NCBI RefSeq assembly: GCF_023701945.1
Contig: NZ_JABAEF010000012.1
Location: 143,922 to 207,921 of the forward strand
Source of the DNA: Rhizobium sp. CG5
GTDB taxonomy: Bacteria > Pseudomonadota > Alphaproteobacteria > Rhizobiales > Rhizobiaceae
DNA length: 64,000 nucleotides
Direction: 5' to 3'
Shown piece after piece: positions 23,959-33,099 of the stretch (position 1 is the stretch's first letter; each line of letters begins with the position of its first letter). The translations under genes were made by a program, and so were the position numbers. A model generated the notes under the pieces. It searched no databases. It was not told the origin of the DNA and saw only the letters and a list, made by a program, of their open reading frames with translations.

Positions 23959-24870
23959 TCAGACCGGCGATCCCGGCCGCGATTCCTGGCCGACGGGATC
24001 GGCCAATTGCCGCTTGTTCTCCCGATAGAACGTATAGAGCCCGGAGCAGATGACCACGGTCGCGCCGAAAATCATCCAGATATCCGGCGTTTCCCCGAAA
24101 AAGACGATGCCGAGGCCGAGCGCCCAGAGCAGGCTGGTATAGCGGAACGGTGCGATGAACGAGATTTCGCCGGTGCGCATCGCCATGACGATGGATTGAT
24201 AGCCGACGAAGACCAGCAGCGATGCCAGCGCTAACAAGCCGAAAGTCGAGCCCGACATCGGCTGCCATCCACCCATCGGCACGATCAGCAGGGCGCCAAC
24301 GATGCCATTGCCGATCGCCGTAAACAGCGTCACCGTCAGCGACGGGGTCGAAGCACCGATCTTCTTGGTCGCCAGATCGCGCGAGGCGGCGGCAAACACG
24401 CTGATGACGACATAGAGCGAGGCCAGCGTAAAGCCTTCCGGGCCGGGGCGAATGATGATCATCACCCCGAGAAAGCCGACCAGGATGGCGGTCCAGCGCC
24501 GCCAGCCGACAGGTTCTTTCAGCACCAGCGCCGCGCCGAGCGTCACGGCCAACGGCAGCGACTGCAGGATCGAAGACGCATTGGCGAGCGGAATATTGCC
24601 CAGCGCGCTCAGATAGGTGATCGCCGCCAGGATCTCGAAGCCGATGCGCAGCAGGATCATCGGATCCTTCAGGATGCGGACATGGCGCAGCGCGCCCATC
24701 TGCCGGGCGATGAAATAGACGAGAACGGTGGTGAGCGCGCCGCGCACGAACATGATTTGCCCGACATTGACGAAGGGCGTGACCGCTTTCACCAGCGCAT
24801 CGTTGCAGGTGAAACCCGCCATCGAAAGCGCCATGAGAACGGCGCCTTTCATGTTGTTCGACAATGCCAT
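23959..24870 (-). CDS. EamA/DMT-family transporter
   Basis: 303 residues from the ATG at 24870 (MALSNNMKG). It has ten predicted membrane helices in two EamA repeats (each about 140 residues): the first with PLANASSILQSLPLAVTLGAALVLKEPVGWRRW, the second with APFRYTSLLWALGLGIVFFGETPD. Drug/metabolite exporters of this type move amino acids or other small metabolites; the substrate is unknown. The same frame is open backwards across the chemoreceptor gene to 27357, an antisense artefact. Confidence 0.87.
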   Translation of the reverse strand: MALSNNMKGAVLMALSMAGFTCNDALVKAVTPFVNVGQIMFVRGALTTVLVYFIARQMGALRHVRILKDPMILLRIGFEILAAITYLSALGNIPLANASSILQSLPLAVTLGAALVLKEPVGWRRWTAILVGFLGVMIIIRPGPEGFTLASLYVVISVFAAASRDLATKKIGASTPSLTVTLFTAIGNGIVGALLIVPMGGWQPMSGSTFGLLALASLLVFVGYQSIVMAMRTGEISFIAPFRYTSLLWALGLGIVFFGETPDIWMIFGATVVICSGLYTFYRENKRQLADPVGQESRPGSPV

Positions 24871-25119
24871 GCTGGGGGAGTATCCTGTTCGTCTTCGGCC
24901 CCTTCTAGACCATAAGTCGGCAATGCAACATTGCCTTTCGGCAAAAGAGGAGGGTGTCTGGCAGCAAATCGATGCTGCACCGCGAAAATCCGTGTGGCGG
25001 ATTAACCAATGCTCAAACTTCATTTCCGAGTGTGTGTCATGATTTCGCATGAGGCGACGTCCGCGCACCCGATCTGCCGCAGATGCCTTGCGGCCACGGG
25101 GTACCTGTCCGGAGTTGCC

Positions 25120-27672
25120 ATGTCTTTCATCGATCGCCTGCTGCAGGGGCGCCGTATCGTCACCAAGGTGCTGATCTTCGTCGTGCCCCTGGTGGTGCTG
25201 ATGGCAGGCGTCGGTCTGCTCGGCTACTACACCGCCACCATTCTCAACGGCCACATGACAGTGACCCGCGCCACGATCGGCAATATCGGCGATCTGGAAG
25301 AGCTTCAGGCCACCCTGCAGGAATTCTCGATGGAACCCACCGAGGCGACCAGGGGGCAATTGACGGCGGCAATCGCCGATCAGCAGAGCGGTGTGGCGGT
25401 TCTCGACGGCGTTCTGGCCGGGCAGGCCAAGGCCGAAAGCCTCGACACCGTTCGCGCCCTCGGCGCCTCGCTCGGCACCACGGTCGACCGGCTGTGGGCC
25501 AACAAGATCGAACGCGACGCCATCGGCACCGATCTGCTGGCCACGCTTGCCTCGCTTGGAGCAGAAGGCGACCTGGTCGGCAAGCAGATCGATTTCGTCA
25601 GTGCCGATTTCGTCGAGAAGGAACGGTTTGCCAAGGAGCTGCTGTTCGATGCCGCAGCCTTCAAGGGGCTGACCGACAAGCTCGGCAAGATGCGCGCCGG
25701 CGTGCAGATGGCGTTTACGCCGGACGAACAGCTCGACGAGGTGACGCTCTACACCAAGTCGATCGTCAAGGAGCTCGCCAAGGCGGAAGCGCTGATTTCC
25801 AAGAAGGGCGAGGCGACGCTGACCAAGATCCGTGACGCCATGGGCAAGCTCGATGCCATTGTCAATTCGGCGGTGTCGCCTGCCGACAAGGCCTCCGCCA
25901 TGGCGCCGGTGCTGTCGTCCTTCGTGCTCATCGAGCAGGACATGGTCCTGCAGGCCGCCAAGAATTCCGACGTCGCCGCCGATCGCTTCGTCGGCCTCGA
26001 CAAGTTGGTGGCCGGCCAGAAGGAATTGCTGGAGCAGGTAGACCATTCGCTGGGGCAGATCGGTACATTGCAGCTGCATGGCGAACGCATGATGAGCGCC
26101 CGCGACGACCAGTCCCGGCAACTCGTGCTCGTGGATCTGGCGACGATCCGGGCCGCCGCGACCAAGGTGTCCGAACTCGGCGCCAAGAACAGCACGATGC
26201 GGGATTTCTCCGCCAAGCTCGAGCCGCTGGCCTTGGCCATTGAAAAGCGCTCGGCCGATCTGCTCGCGGCGGAAGAGGCATGGAAGACCGAGCGCCAGCA
26301 GGCGACCGCCACCGTGTCGGCCAGCATGGCGGCCTTGAGCGATTTCGTGCGCAATGCCCAGGAACTGGGCCGCGAGGATAGCGAACGGTCCGCCTCGATC
26401 TCGGTGATCGCCATGATCCTTGGAACGCTGATGGCCATTATCGGCGGCCTGCTGCTGATCGAGACCCTGCGCTCGCCGCTGCGCCGTATCACCGATGTTA
26501 TGAGCCGGCTGGCCAGCGGCGACCTTGGCGTGGCCATCGACGGCCGCGGCCGGCGCGACGAAATCGGCGACATGGTGCGCTCGGTCTCGGTGTTCCGCGA
26601 CGCGGCGATCGAGAACCGCCGGCTGGAGGAAGAGGCGGCCTCGGCGCGGCAAGTGTCGACCGAGGAAGGCGAGCGCCGCATGCGCGAGCGCCAGCAGGTC
26701 GAGGCGGAGCAGCGGGCAGCCCTTGAAGCGCTGTCCTCCGTGCTGCATGCCCTGTCGGAAGGCAATCTGGAACGCAGGATGACCCGTGATCTGCCAGCCG
26801 ATTTCGTCGACATGGCCGAGACCTATAACCAGGCGGTGGAAGCCCTGCGGGTCACTTTGGCCGATGTGCGCGATACCGCAGACGAGATCAATGCCGGCAC
26901 CGGCAATCTGGCTGTTTCCGCCGATGATCTCGCCAAGCGCACCGAACAGCAGGCCGCTGCCCTGGAACAGAGCGCCCGCGCTTTGGCGCACCTCGGCGAT
27001 GTCGTGCGCAACACCGCCGAAAGTGCCGGCCGCACAAAGCAGTCGGTCACCACGGCCCGGTCCCAGGCCCGCCGCTCCGGCGAAGTGGTCGACAGGGCGG
27101 TCGCCGCCATGGGCGAGATCAACCGCTCCTCGGAAAAGATCTCCACAATCATCGGCGTCATTGACGAAATCGCCTTCCAGACCAACCTGCTGGCGCTGAA
27201 TGCCGGTGTCGAAGCCGCCCGCGCCGGTGAGGCGGGGCGCGGTTTTGCCGTCGTCGCCCAGGAAGTCCGCGAACTGGCCCAGCGCTGCGCCAATGCCGCC
27301 AAGGAGATCAAGGGACTGATCTCCGTCTCGGCGACGCAGGTGCAGAGCGGCGTGCAACTGGTCGAGCAGACCGGCGAGGCGCTGGCCGAGATCATCCTTC
27401 AGGTCGAGGATGTGCAGACGCTGGTCGAGAATATCTCGTCAGCCACCAGCGAGCAGTCGATCGGCATCAGCGAAGTGTCGCGCGCCGTGCAGGACGTGGA
27501 ACTGATCACCCAGCGCAACGCCGCCATGGTCGAGGAAAACAATGCCGAGATCCATGGCTTGCGCCAGCGGGTCGAGCTTCTGACGAGCAAGATCGAGCAG
27601 TTCAAGACCCGCGATCTCTCCGGCCAGGCACAAAGCCAGGCCTACGCCCCGGCGCGTCGTCTTTCGGCCTAG
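25120..27672 (+). CDS. Methyl-accepting chemotaxis protein
   Basis: 850 residues from the ATG at 25120 with GGAG upstream; earlier in-frame starts look non-coding. One membrane helix at about 13-35, a large helical periplasmic domain (about 36-427, longer than the usual four-helix bundle), a second helix at 428-450, HAMP (about 450-505), and a second HAMP-like stretch near 536-600. The cytoplasmic hairpin has its tip at about 684 (EIAFQTNLLALNAGVEAARAGEAGRGF). No C-terminal pentapeptide for CheR/CheB docking is visible (it ends PARRLSA). The ligand is unknown. No che genes are nearby. Confidence 0.92.
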   Translation: MSFIDRLLQGRRIVTKVLIFVVPLVVLMAGVGLLGYYTATILNGHMTVTRATIGNIGDLEELQATLQEFSMEPTEATRGQLTAAIADQQSGVAVLDGVLAGQAKAESLDTVRALGASLGTTVDRLWANKIERDAIGTDLLATLASLGAEGDLVGKQIDFVSADFVEKERFAKELLFDAAAFKGLTDKLGKMRAGVQMAFTPDEQLDEVTLYTKSIVKELAKAEALISKKGEATLTKIRDAMGKLDAIVNSAVSPADKASAMAPVLSSFVLIEQDMVLQAAKNSDVAADRFVGLDKLVAGQKELLEQVDHSLGQIGTLQLHGERMMSARDDQSRQLVLVDLATIRAAATKVSELGAKNSTMRDFSAKLEPLALAIEKRSADLLAAEEAWKTERQQATATVSASMAALSDFVRNAQELGREDSERSASISVIAMILGTLMAIIGGLLLIETLRSPLRRITDVMSRLASGDLGVAIDGRGRRDEIGDMVRSVSVFRDAAIENRRLEEEAASARQVSTEEGERRMRERQQVEAEQRAALEALSSVLHALSEGNLERRMTRDLPADFVDMAETYNQAVEALRVTLADVRDTADEINAGTGNLAVSADDLAKRTEQQAAALEQSARALAHLGDVVRNTAESAGRTKQSVTTARSQARRSGEVVDRAVAAMGEINRSSEKISTIIGVIDEIAFQTNLLALNAGVEAARAGEAGRGFAVVAQEVRELAQRCANAAKEIKGLISVSATQVQSGVQLVEQTGEALAEIILQVEDVQTLVENISSATSEQSIGISEVSRAVQDVELITQRNAAMVEENNAEIHGLRQRVELLTSKIEQFKTRDLSGQAQSQAYAPARRLSA

Positions 27673-27684
27673 ACCAAAGAGGTG

Positions 27685-28755
27685 TCAGCCGCCCGTCACG
27701 CTCATGTGGCGGGCGACGGCCGGACGGTTGGCCTTGCGGTCGATGATGAAGTCATGCCCCTTCGGCTTGCGGCCGATCGCCTCGTCGATCGCCGCTGACA
27801 GATAGGCGTTCTCGTCGGAGGCGCGCAAGGCGGTGCGAAGATCCGCGGCGTCGTTCTGGCCAAGGCACATGTAGAGCGTGCCGGTGCAGGTCAGCCGCAC
27901 CCGGTTGCAGCTCTCGCAGAAATTATGGGTCATCGGCGTGATGAAACCCAGACGCCCGCCGGTTTCCTGGACCGTGACATAGCGCGCCGGTCCGCCGGTC
28001 TGGTATCCGTTGTCGGTCAGCGTGAAGGTCTCCTCCAGCCGCGCCCGCACCGTCGACAGCGGCAGATAGCGGTCGGTGCGGTCTTCATCGATCTCGCCCA
28101 TCGGCATGGTTTCAATCAGCGTCAGGTCCATGCCCCTGCCATGGGCAAAGCGCATCAGCTCGGGGATTTCCTGCTCGTTGAAGTCCTTCAGCGCCACGGC
28201 GTTGATCTTGACATGGATGCCGGCGGCCTGTGCCGCGTCGATACCCTCCAGCACCTTGTCGATCTCGCCCCAGCGGGTGATGGTGCGGAACTTGGTCGGA
28301 TCCAGCGTATCCATGGAGACATTGATGCGCTTGACGCCGCAATCGGCCAGCTCCGCCGCATAACGCGACAGTTGCGACCCGTTGGTGGTCAGGGTCAGTT
28401 CTTCCAGGGCGCCGGTCTCGATGTGCCGACCCAGTCGGCGGATCAGGTACATGATGTTCTTGCGCACCAGCGGCTCGCCGCCGGTCAGGCGCAGCTTGCG
28501 CACGCCCTTGGCGATGAAGGCGGAACAGAGCCGGTCCAGTTCTTCCAGCGTCAGCAGGTCCTTCTTCGGCAGGAAGGTCATGTTTTCCGCCATGCAATAG
28601 GTGCAGCGGAAATCGCAGCGATCCGTCACCGACACGCGAAGATAGGTGACGGACCGGCCAAACGGATCGACCATCGGCCCTTCGGCGAAGGCGAGCGGCT
28701 GTGCGTTGTCGAATGATCCGGAACTGTGGTCCAAGCAATGAACTCCTGATGTCAT
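27685..28755 (-). CDS. moaA: GTP 3',8-cyclase MoaA
   Basis: Radical SAM enzyme that starts molybdenum cofactor synthesis from GTP. It has the N-terminal CxxxCxxC cluster in CDFRCTYC (C47, C51, C54 with this start), the GGEPL motif, and the C-terminal cluster in FCESCNRVRLTCTG. From ATG 28755 it has 356 residues; a TTG at 28788 extends it, and an internal ATG just before DPFGRSVTYLR, preceded by GAAGG, would shorten it. The true start is therefore unsettled. The mobAB genes are 5 kb away, so the pathway genes are not in one operon here. Confidence 0.94.
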   Translation of the reverse strand: MTSGVHCLDHSSGSFDNAQPLAFAEGPMVDPFGRSVTYLRVSVTDRCDFRCTYCMAENMTFLPKKDLLTLEELDRLCSAFIAKGVRKLRLTGGEPLVRKNIMYLIRRLGRHIETGALEELTLTTNGSQLSRYAAELADCGVKRINVSMDTLDPTKFRTITRWGEIDKVLEGIDAAQAAGIHVKINAVALKDFNEQEIPELMRFAHGRGMDLTLIETMPMGEIDEDRTDRYLPLSTVRARLEETFTLTDNGYQTGGPARYVTVQETGGRLGFITPMTHNFCESCNRVRLTCTGTLYMCLGQNDAADLRTALRASDENAYLSAAIDEAIGRKPKGHDFIIDRKANRPAVARHMSVTGG

Positions 28756-28882
28756 TTGTAACCTGGGTGTTTGTCGGGCCTGCGTCAAGTAAATGGCGCG
28801 TTATGTCGGGGGTAAAAGGTCTTGCACTGCACAAGGCGCGCGCGTAGGTCTCGTCTTCCTGACGAACGAACTGGGCGAAGCG

Positions 28883-29242
28883 ATGAGCGATATCTGGCCG
28901 ACTGAACTCAAGGTCTCGAAGGATCGCCGGCTTTTGTCCGTGGCCTTCAACGACGGCAAAAGCCACGATCTGCCGGCCGAAATGCTGCGCGTGCTGTCGC
29001 CATCCGCCGAGGTCAAGGGCCATGGACCAGGCCAGCAGGTCACCGTTCCGGGCAAGCGCAGCGTCGAGATCAATGCCGTGATCCCGACCGGCAATTATGC
29101 GGTGCGCATCGGCTTCAACGACGGCCATGATACCGGCATCTTCACCTGGGCCTACTTGCGTGAGCTGGGCGAAAAGGGTGGCGAGATGTTTTCAGCCTAT
29201 GAAGCCGAGCTGGCGGCCAAGGGCTTGACCCGCGGCAACTGA
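28883..29242 (+). CDS. DUF971 protein (gamma-butyrobetaine hydroxylase-like N-terminal domain)
   Basis: 119 residues from the ATG at 28883 (MSDIWPTEL); the frame upstream to 28793 is not protein-like. The pattern WPTELKVSKDRRLLSVAFNDG and DLPAEMLRVLSPSAEV, ending in GIFTWAYLREL, is the DUF971 fold seen at the N-terminus of gamma-butyrobetaine dioxygenase and in stand-alone proteins often linked to iron-sulfur or cofactor genes. The stand-alone function is unknown. It is divergent from moaA, and from memory DUF971 genes are common next to mo-cofactor genes in rhizobia. Confidence 0.82.
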   Translation: MSDIWPTELKVSKDRRLLSVAFNDGKSHDLPAEMLRVLSPSAEVKGHGPGQQVTVPGKRSVEINAVIPTGNYAVRIGFNDGHDTGIFTWAYLRELGEKGGEMFSAYEAELAAKGLTRGN

Positions 29243-29260
29243 CGCGGTTTCCGGGCGCCC

Positions 29261-29728
29261 TCACAGCTCGTCGGCACATTCCAGCTGCAGCGCCTTGACG
29301 ACGCCTTCGAGAACCTCCGCCATGGCAGTGCACTGGGCGAGGTCGGTCGTGGCCAGGGTGCGTTCGATCAGGCCGGTCTGGATCGCCATGGCCTGTTCTG
29401 TCGTGTCGCGACCGGCTTCAGTCAGGTGGAGCCGCAGCACCCGCTTGTCGCTGGCATCGCCGCGCCGCTCGATCAGCCCGCGCTTTTCCATCTGCGGCAG
29501 CAGCATGCTCATGTTGGAGCGGCCGACCAGGAGCTTGCGGGCCAGTTCCTGCTGCGAAATGCCGTCGAATCGATAGAGATTGATCAGGATATCGAGATGC
29601 GGCGGCTTGATGTTGAGATCGGCAAGCGCTCGTGTCAGCGCGGTCTGCATCATCTGGCAGCTGCGGCCAACCGCAATCCAGCTTCGAAACCGCGGATGAT
29701 CCCACGGCAGGGCTTGCTTTTTGTTCAT
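29261..29728 (-). CDS. MarR-family transcriptional regulator
   Basis: 155 residues with the winged-helix MarR core: HLDILINLYRFDGISQQELARKLLVGRSNMSMLLPQMEKRGLIER, followed by the wing DASDKRVLRLHLTEAG. Dimeric repressors of this family usually control a divergent neighbour and respond to small aromatic ligands. The ATG at 29728 is 48 bases from the start of the divergent alpha/beta hydrolase gene, and an inverted repeat lies between them. Confidence 0.92.
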   Translation of the reverse strand: MNKKQALPWDHPRFRSWIAVGRSCQMMQTALTRALADLNIKPPHLDILINLYRFDGISQQELARKLLVGRSNMSMLLPQMEKRGLIERRGDASDKRVLRLHLTEAGRDTTEQAMAIQTGLIERTLATTDLAQCTAMAEVLEGVVKALQLECADEL

Positions 29729-29741
29729 GTCTGTACTTTAT

Positions 29742-29757
29742 TGTTCATCATTGAACA
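29742..29757. promoter_or_regulatory. Candidate MarR operator between the regulator and hydrolase genes
   Basis: Inverted repeat TGTTCA-TCAT-TGAACA in the 47-base divergent gap. TTGTTCAT also occurs 20 bases earlier (29721-29728), overlapping the marR start codon, giving two phased half-sites. The size and symmetry fit a MarR dimer site. Confidence 0.55.
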
Positions 29758-29775
29758 TTAATCGGGAATCCCACT

Positions 29776-30678
29776 ATGGCATCCTTCGCGCTCAAGGTCA
29801 TCCGTCTTGGCTTGACAGCGGCCGGCCGCGCCGTCCCGAAGGCGACCGGCAGGCTGGCCTTTGAGCTGTTCTGCCGCACGCCATCGCGCCGCCCGAAGGG
29901 CGAGAAGGCGCGGCTTGCAGTCGAGGCTGGCCAAAAGCGGCTGTCGCGCGCTAAGGAGCTGCCGTTCGACATGGCCCATGGGCAGGTCATGGCCTATCGC
30001 TTCCCCGGCGCTGAGCCGCGCGCCAAACGCTTCCTGGTCGTGCATGGCTGGGGCGCCGGCGCGCTCTATGTCTCGGAACTGGCGGAAAACCTGGCCTCGA
30101 CCGGTGCCGAAGTGGTGGTGCTCGACCTGCCGGGACATGGAAAATCCGCCGGTCGGCGGCTCAACATGCGCATGGCGGTCGATGCCGTCATCGAGGCGCA
30201 GGCGCGATTCGGGCCGTTCGATGGAGCGGTCGGCCACTCCTTCGGCGGCGCCAGCCTGCTGATCGCCCATGGCGGCGTTATGCGCGGGGCCGGGCAACTC
30301 AATGTGCAAAAACTCGCTGTCATCGGCTCGCCGAGCGAGATGCACTGGCTGTTTCGCGATTTCTCCAACGCCCTGCGCCTGTTGCCCGCCGTCCGTCGCG
30401 AACTGGTGCAGCATGCCGAAACCGTGGCCGGCTGTAGCCTCGATGCCTTCGATACGGTGGCGATCTCGCAAAGGCTGCGGGCGCCGCTGCTGGTCGTGCA
30501 TGCCGAGGACGACAAGGAAGTGGCGGTCGACCATGCCCGCCGCTATGCCTCGGCGGGGCCGCATGTCCGGTTCCACTGGGCCAATGGTTATGGCCATCGC
30601 CGGATCGTCAGCGCGCCTGAGGTCATGGACGGCATTGTCGCCTTCCTGAAAGACGATGCCGGCAGCGCTGCCGCCTGA
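29776..30678 (+). CDS. Alpha/beta hydrolase
   Basis: 300 residues. Oxyanion region VVHGWGAG, nucleophile S155 in GHSFGG, acid in HAEDDKE, and histidine in GYGHRRI give a complete catalytic triad. It is an esterase or lipase-like hydrolase of unknown substrate with no signal peptide. The ATG at 29776 follows GGGAATCCC. It is divergent from a MarR regulator, suggesting induction by its substrate or a related compound. Confidence 0.86.
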   Translation: MASFALKVIRLGLTAAGRAVPKATGRLAFELFCRTPSRRPKGEKARLAVEAGQKRLSRAKELPFDMAHGQVMAYRFPGAEPRAKRFLVVHGWGAGALYVSELAENLASTGAEVVVLDLPGHGKSAGRRLNMRMAVDAVIEAQARFGPFDGAVGHSFGGASLLIAHGGVMRGAGQLNVQKLAVIGSPSEMHWLFRDFSNALRLLPAVRRELVQHAETVAGCSLDAFDTVAISQRLRAPLLVVHAEDDKEVAVDHARRYASAGPHVRFHWANGYGHRRIVSAPEVMDGIVAFLKDDAGSAAA

Positions 30679-30759
30679 TCAGAGTAACGTTGCATTTTGT
30701 CATCCTATCGTCATGCTGGCCCTTTAGGCGGGGCAGCATTTCAAGGACAGGGCAGGGCG

Positions 30760-31368
30760 ATGACGATCATCAGGACGGTGGAGGAACTGAAGGCGATCTA
30801 TGACGGCGTGAGCGACGCCTCGCTCGTCAAGGTGACGAGGACCTTGACGGCTGAATACCGCCAGATGATCGAAGCGTCTCCTTTCGTTGCCCTGGGGACC
30901 GTTGGCCCCGAGGGGCTGGACTGCTCGCCGCGCGGCGATCTCGGCGGGGTGGTCCGCATCCGCGACGACGCCACGCTGCTCTTGCCGGACTGGCGCGGCA
31001 ACAACCGGATCGATTCGCTTCTGAATATCGTCCGCGATCCCAGGGTGGCGCTGATGTTTCTCGTGCCGGGGTCGAATACCACCATGCGCATCAACGGGCG
31101 GGCCGAGATTTCGGTCGATCCCGCCTTGCTGGAGAGCTTCGACATGGATGGCAAACATCCGCGCAGCGTTGCGGTGGTCACCATCGACGAGGTCTATTTC
31201 CAGTGCGCCCGCGCCGTCATGCGGGCCGAACTGTGGAACCCCGAGCGTTTCGTCGTTCCGGCCGATCTGCCGACCCCCGGCACTTTGCTGAAAGCCGCGA
31301 AAGCCGATTTCGACAAGGACACCTACGACCGCGAATGGGCCGGCCGCGCCGCCAAGACCATGTGGTAG
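30760..31368 (+). CDS. Pyridoxamine 5'-phosphate oxidase family protein (FMN-binding split barrel)
   Basis: 202 residues from the ATG at 30760 (MTIIRTVEEL). The core FVALGTVGPEGLDCSPRGD, LLLPDWRGNNRIDSLLNI, and MRINGRAEI matches the PPOX-like flavin proteins of the larger type seen in rhizobia and Deinococcus. Such proteins bind FMN or F420, with mostly unknown substrates; a true PdxH is unlikely, because the PLP-binding signatures are not evident. The start further upstream (30697) lacks a ribosome site. It stands alone between the hydrolase and a convergent membrane-protein gene. Confidence 0.82.
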   Translation: MTIIRTVEELKAIYDGVSDASLVKVTRTLTAEYRQMIEASPFVALGTVGPEGLDCSPRGDLGGVVRIRDDATLLLPDWRGNNRIDSLLNIVRDPRVALMFLVPGSNTTMRINGRAEISVDPALLESFDMDGKHPRSVAVVTIDEVYFQCARAVMRAELWNPERFVVPADLPTPGTLLKAAKADFDKDTYDREWAGRAAKTMW

Positions 31369-31380
31369 CAACAGGTCACT

Positions 31381-33069
31381 TTACTTTGGGCAGGAGGGCG
31401 ACGAGACCGTGTCGATATCCAGCGGCACCGAACGATCGACCTTGTAGAGATCGGCAAAGCCGCCGTCGCGGATCAGCTGCAGCCCCTGGGGCTGTTCCTC
31501 GCCGGTGGTCCGATCCGGCATGTCGGCATTGACCACCAGCACATAGTCGAACCGCTCGTGCCAATGGGCAAGATAGGGCGCGAAGGACTGGGCCTCTCGG
31601 CGCATCGCAGGACATATCAGCGTGGCGATCGAGGCGACGGCACCGTCCTGCACGGCGATTTCGGTCCAGGGCGGCAGAACCATCAGCGGCTGCTTGCCGC
31701 GCGCCGCAAACACGGTCGGCACGAAGGAATGGGCCATCGGCACGGCCAGCGTCGGCAAATGCCAGATGATCGGGTTTTCCGGTCCGTAGAACCGCTGCGG
31801 CGCGGCATAGCGGGCGCTGGGGTCGACCTCGTGCAGCAGAGGCAGTACCGCTGAGCCGGGGGGAATCAGCTCGATCGCCTGCAGAACGTCATCGACGTCG
31901 CGCTGGCCCTGCCACCAGTTGTAGCCGATCCAGCCGGTCCTGCCGAACACGGCCAGGCAAAGAGCGGTCACCAGGATGATGAGCTGACGGCGCGAGGCCT
32001 GCGGAAAAGGACAGATCATCGCCAACAGAGTCAGCCCGGCCATGATCGGAAAGCGCCAGCTGATCCAGCCGGTGCCCATGAAATGGGTGGGCGAGATGAT
32101 CGAGATCAGCACCAGTCCGCAAGCGCCGAGACACAGCCCGCCATGCAGCCGGAACCGGCCCGTGACCAGCGCAAACACCAGGACGGCGGCAATCGGCAGC
32201 AGGAACAGAAGATCGACGACCGGCAGGTAGGTCGAGATGCCGGACAGAAGGTTGGAGATTAGCAGACCAAGATTGTCGGTCCACACGGTCGGCACCCGTC
32301 CCTGATAGTCGGCCGGCAGGTTGTCGGTGGAGAGAAAGATGGAGAGTGGAGCAAGCGCTGCGGCGGTGGCCGCCAGCAGCACTCGGCGGACCACGCCGGC
32401 AAGCCTGCCGGGTTTGAGAAGTTCGCGCAGATCGGCCGGTATTTCCAGCGCACAGATCAGGACAATGAAAAAGCCGACCGAGAAGACATGGTTCAGCGTC
32501 AGGATCAGGCCGACAGCCATCCGCCAGACAAAGGTGATCGCCGGATGATGCCGCTTCAGCGACAGGTCGGCGGCGGCAAACAACAAAGCCAGCCCGAGCC
32601 CGATCTGGAAATTGATAAAGCCGCCGATCATGGTGGCACACCACGATGTAAACAGCAGGGCGATCTGCCAGACATGGCTGCCGCCGAACAGCCGCCGGTG
32701 CAGCACTATGGCGCCGAGCGGCGGCAGGACAATGGCCAGAAACAGGAAGACATGGGCCAGAAGATCGACCCCGATCGTCGGACCAATCAGCCGCGTCAAG
32801 AGGTCGATGCCGACATTGGTCGCCGTCCGGTCCCATTCGAGCGCATAGACGCCGGGAAAGGGCTCGGTCTCGATGCCGCCGGCAATCAGCCACAGGCGGG
32901 CATAATGGTTGGGAAAATCGAGGATCGGCGGAAAGCGGAAGGCTGTCACAAGGGCCGCGATGGCCAGCACGTAGAGGCTGATCACGGCATTGGCGGCCCT
33001 TTCGCCACAAGCCCCGTGTCCAACCACGTCCGTTGGCCATTGCGTCGATTTGGGATCGCCTGAATCCAT
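31381..33069 (-). CDS. Polytopic membrane protein of unknown function
   Basis: 562 residues with about ten to eleven membrane helices over the first 400 residues, then a soluble C-terminal domain of about 150 residues. Features are FPNHYARLWLIAGG with EPFPGVYALEW after the first helix, and a C-terminal region with HWHERFDYVLVVN. The plan (many helices with an acidic first loop and a soluble tail) recalls GT-C glycosyltransferases, but no DxD-type motif is certain. ATG at 33069. No operon partner; the GGDEF gene lies 30 bases upstream on the same strand, so co-transcription is possible. Confidence 0.78.
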   Translation of the reverse strand: MDSGDPKSTQWPTDVVGHGACGERAANAVISLYVLAIAALVTAFRFPPILDFPNHYARLWLIAGGIETEPFPGVYALEWDRTATNVGIDLLTRLIGPTIGVDLLAHVFLFLAIVLPPLGAIVLHRRLFGGSHVWQIALLFTSWCATMIGGFINFQIGLGLALLFAAADLSLKRHHPAITFVWRMAVGLILTLNHVFSVGFFIVLICALEIPADLRELLKPGRLAGVVRRVLLAATAAALAPLSIFLSTDNLPADYQGRVPTVWTDNLGLLISNLLSGISTYLPVVDLLFLLPIAAVLVFALVTGRFRLHGGLCLGACGLVLISIISPTHFMGTGWISWRFPIMAGLTLLAMICPFPQASRRQLIILVTALCLAVFGRTGWIGYNWWQGQRDVDDVLQAIELIPPGSAVLPLLHEVDPSARYAAPQRFYGPENPIIWHLPTLAVPMAHSFVPTVFAARGKQPLMVLPPWTEIAVQDGAVASIATLICPAMRREAQSFAPYLAHWHERFDYVLVVNADMPDRTTGEEQPQGLQLIRDGGFADLYKVDRSVPLDIDTVSSPSCPK

Positions 33070-33099
33070 ATCGTCTCGCTCTGATAGGCTTCGGCAGGC

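Noticed and set aside
23959..27357. A minus-strand frame of 1132 codons running through the chemoreceptor and into eamA
   Set aside because: The upstream part is the antisense of a clear chemoreceptor gene in a G+C-rich genome. Only the last 303 codons (EamA) are protein-like.
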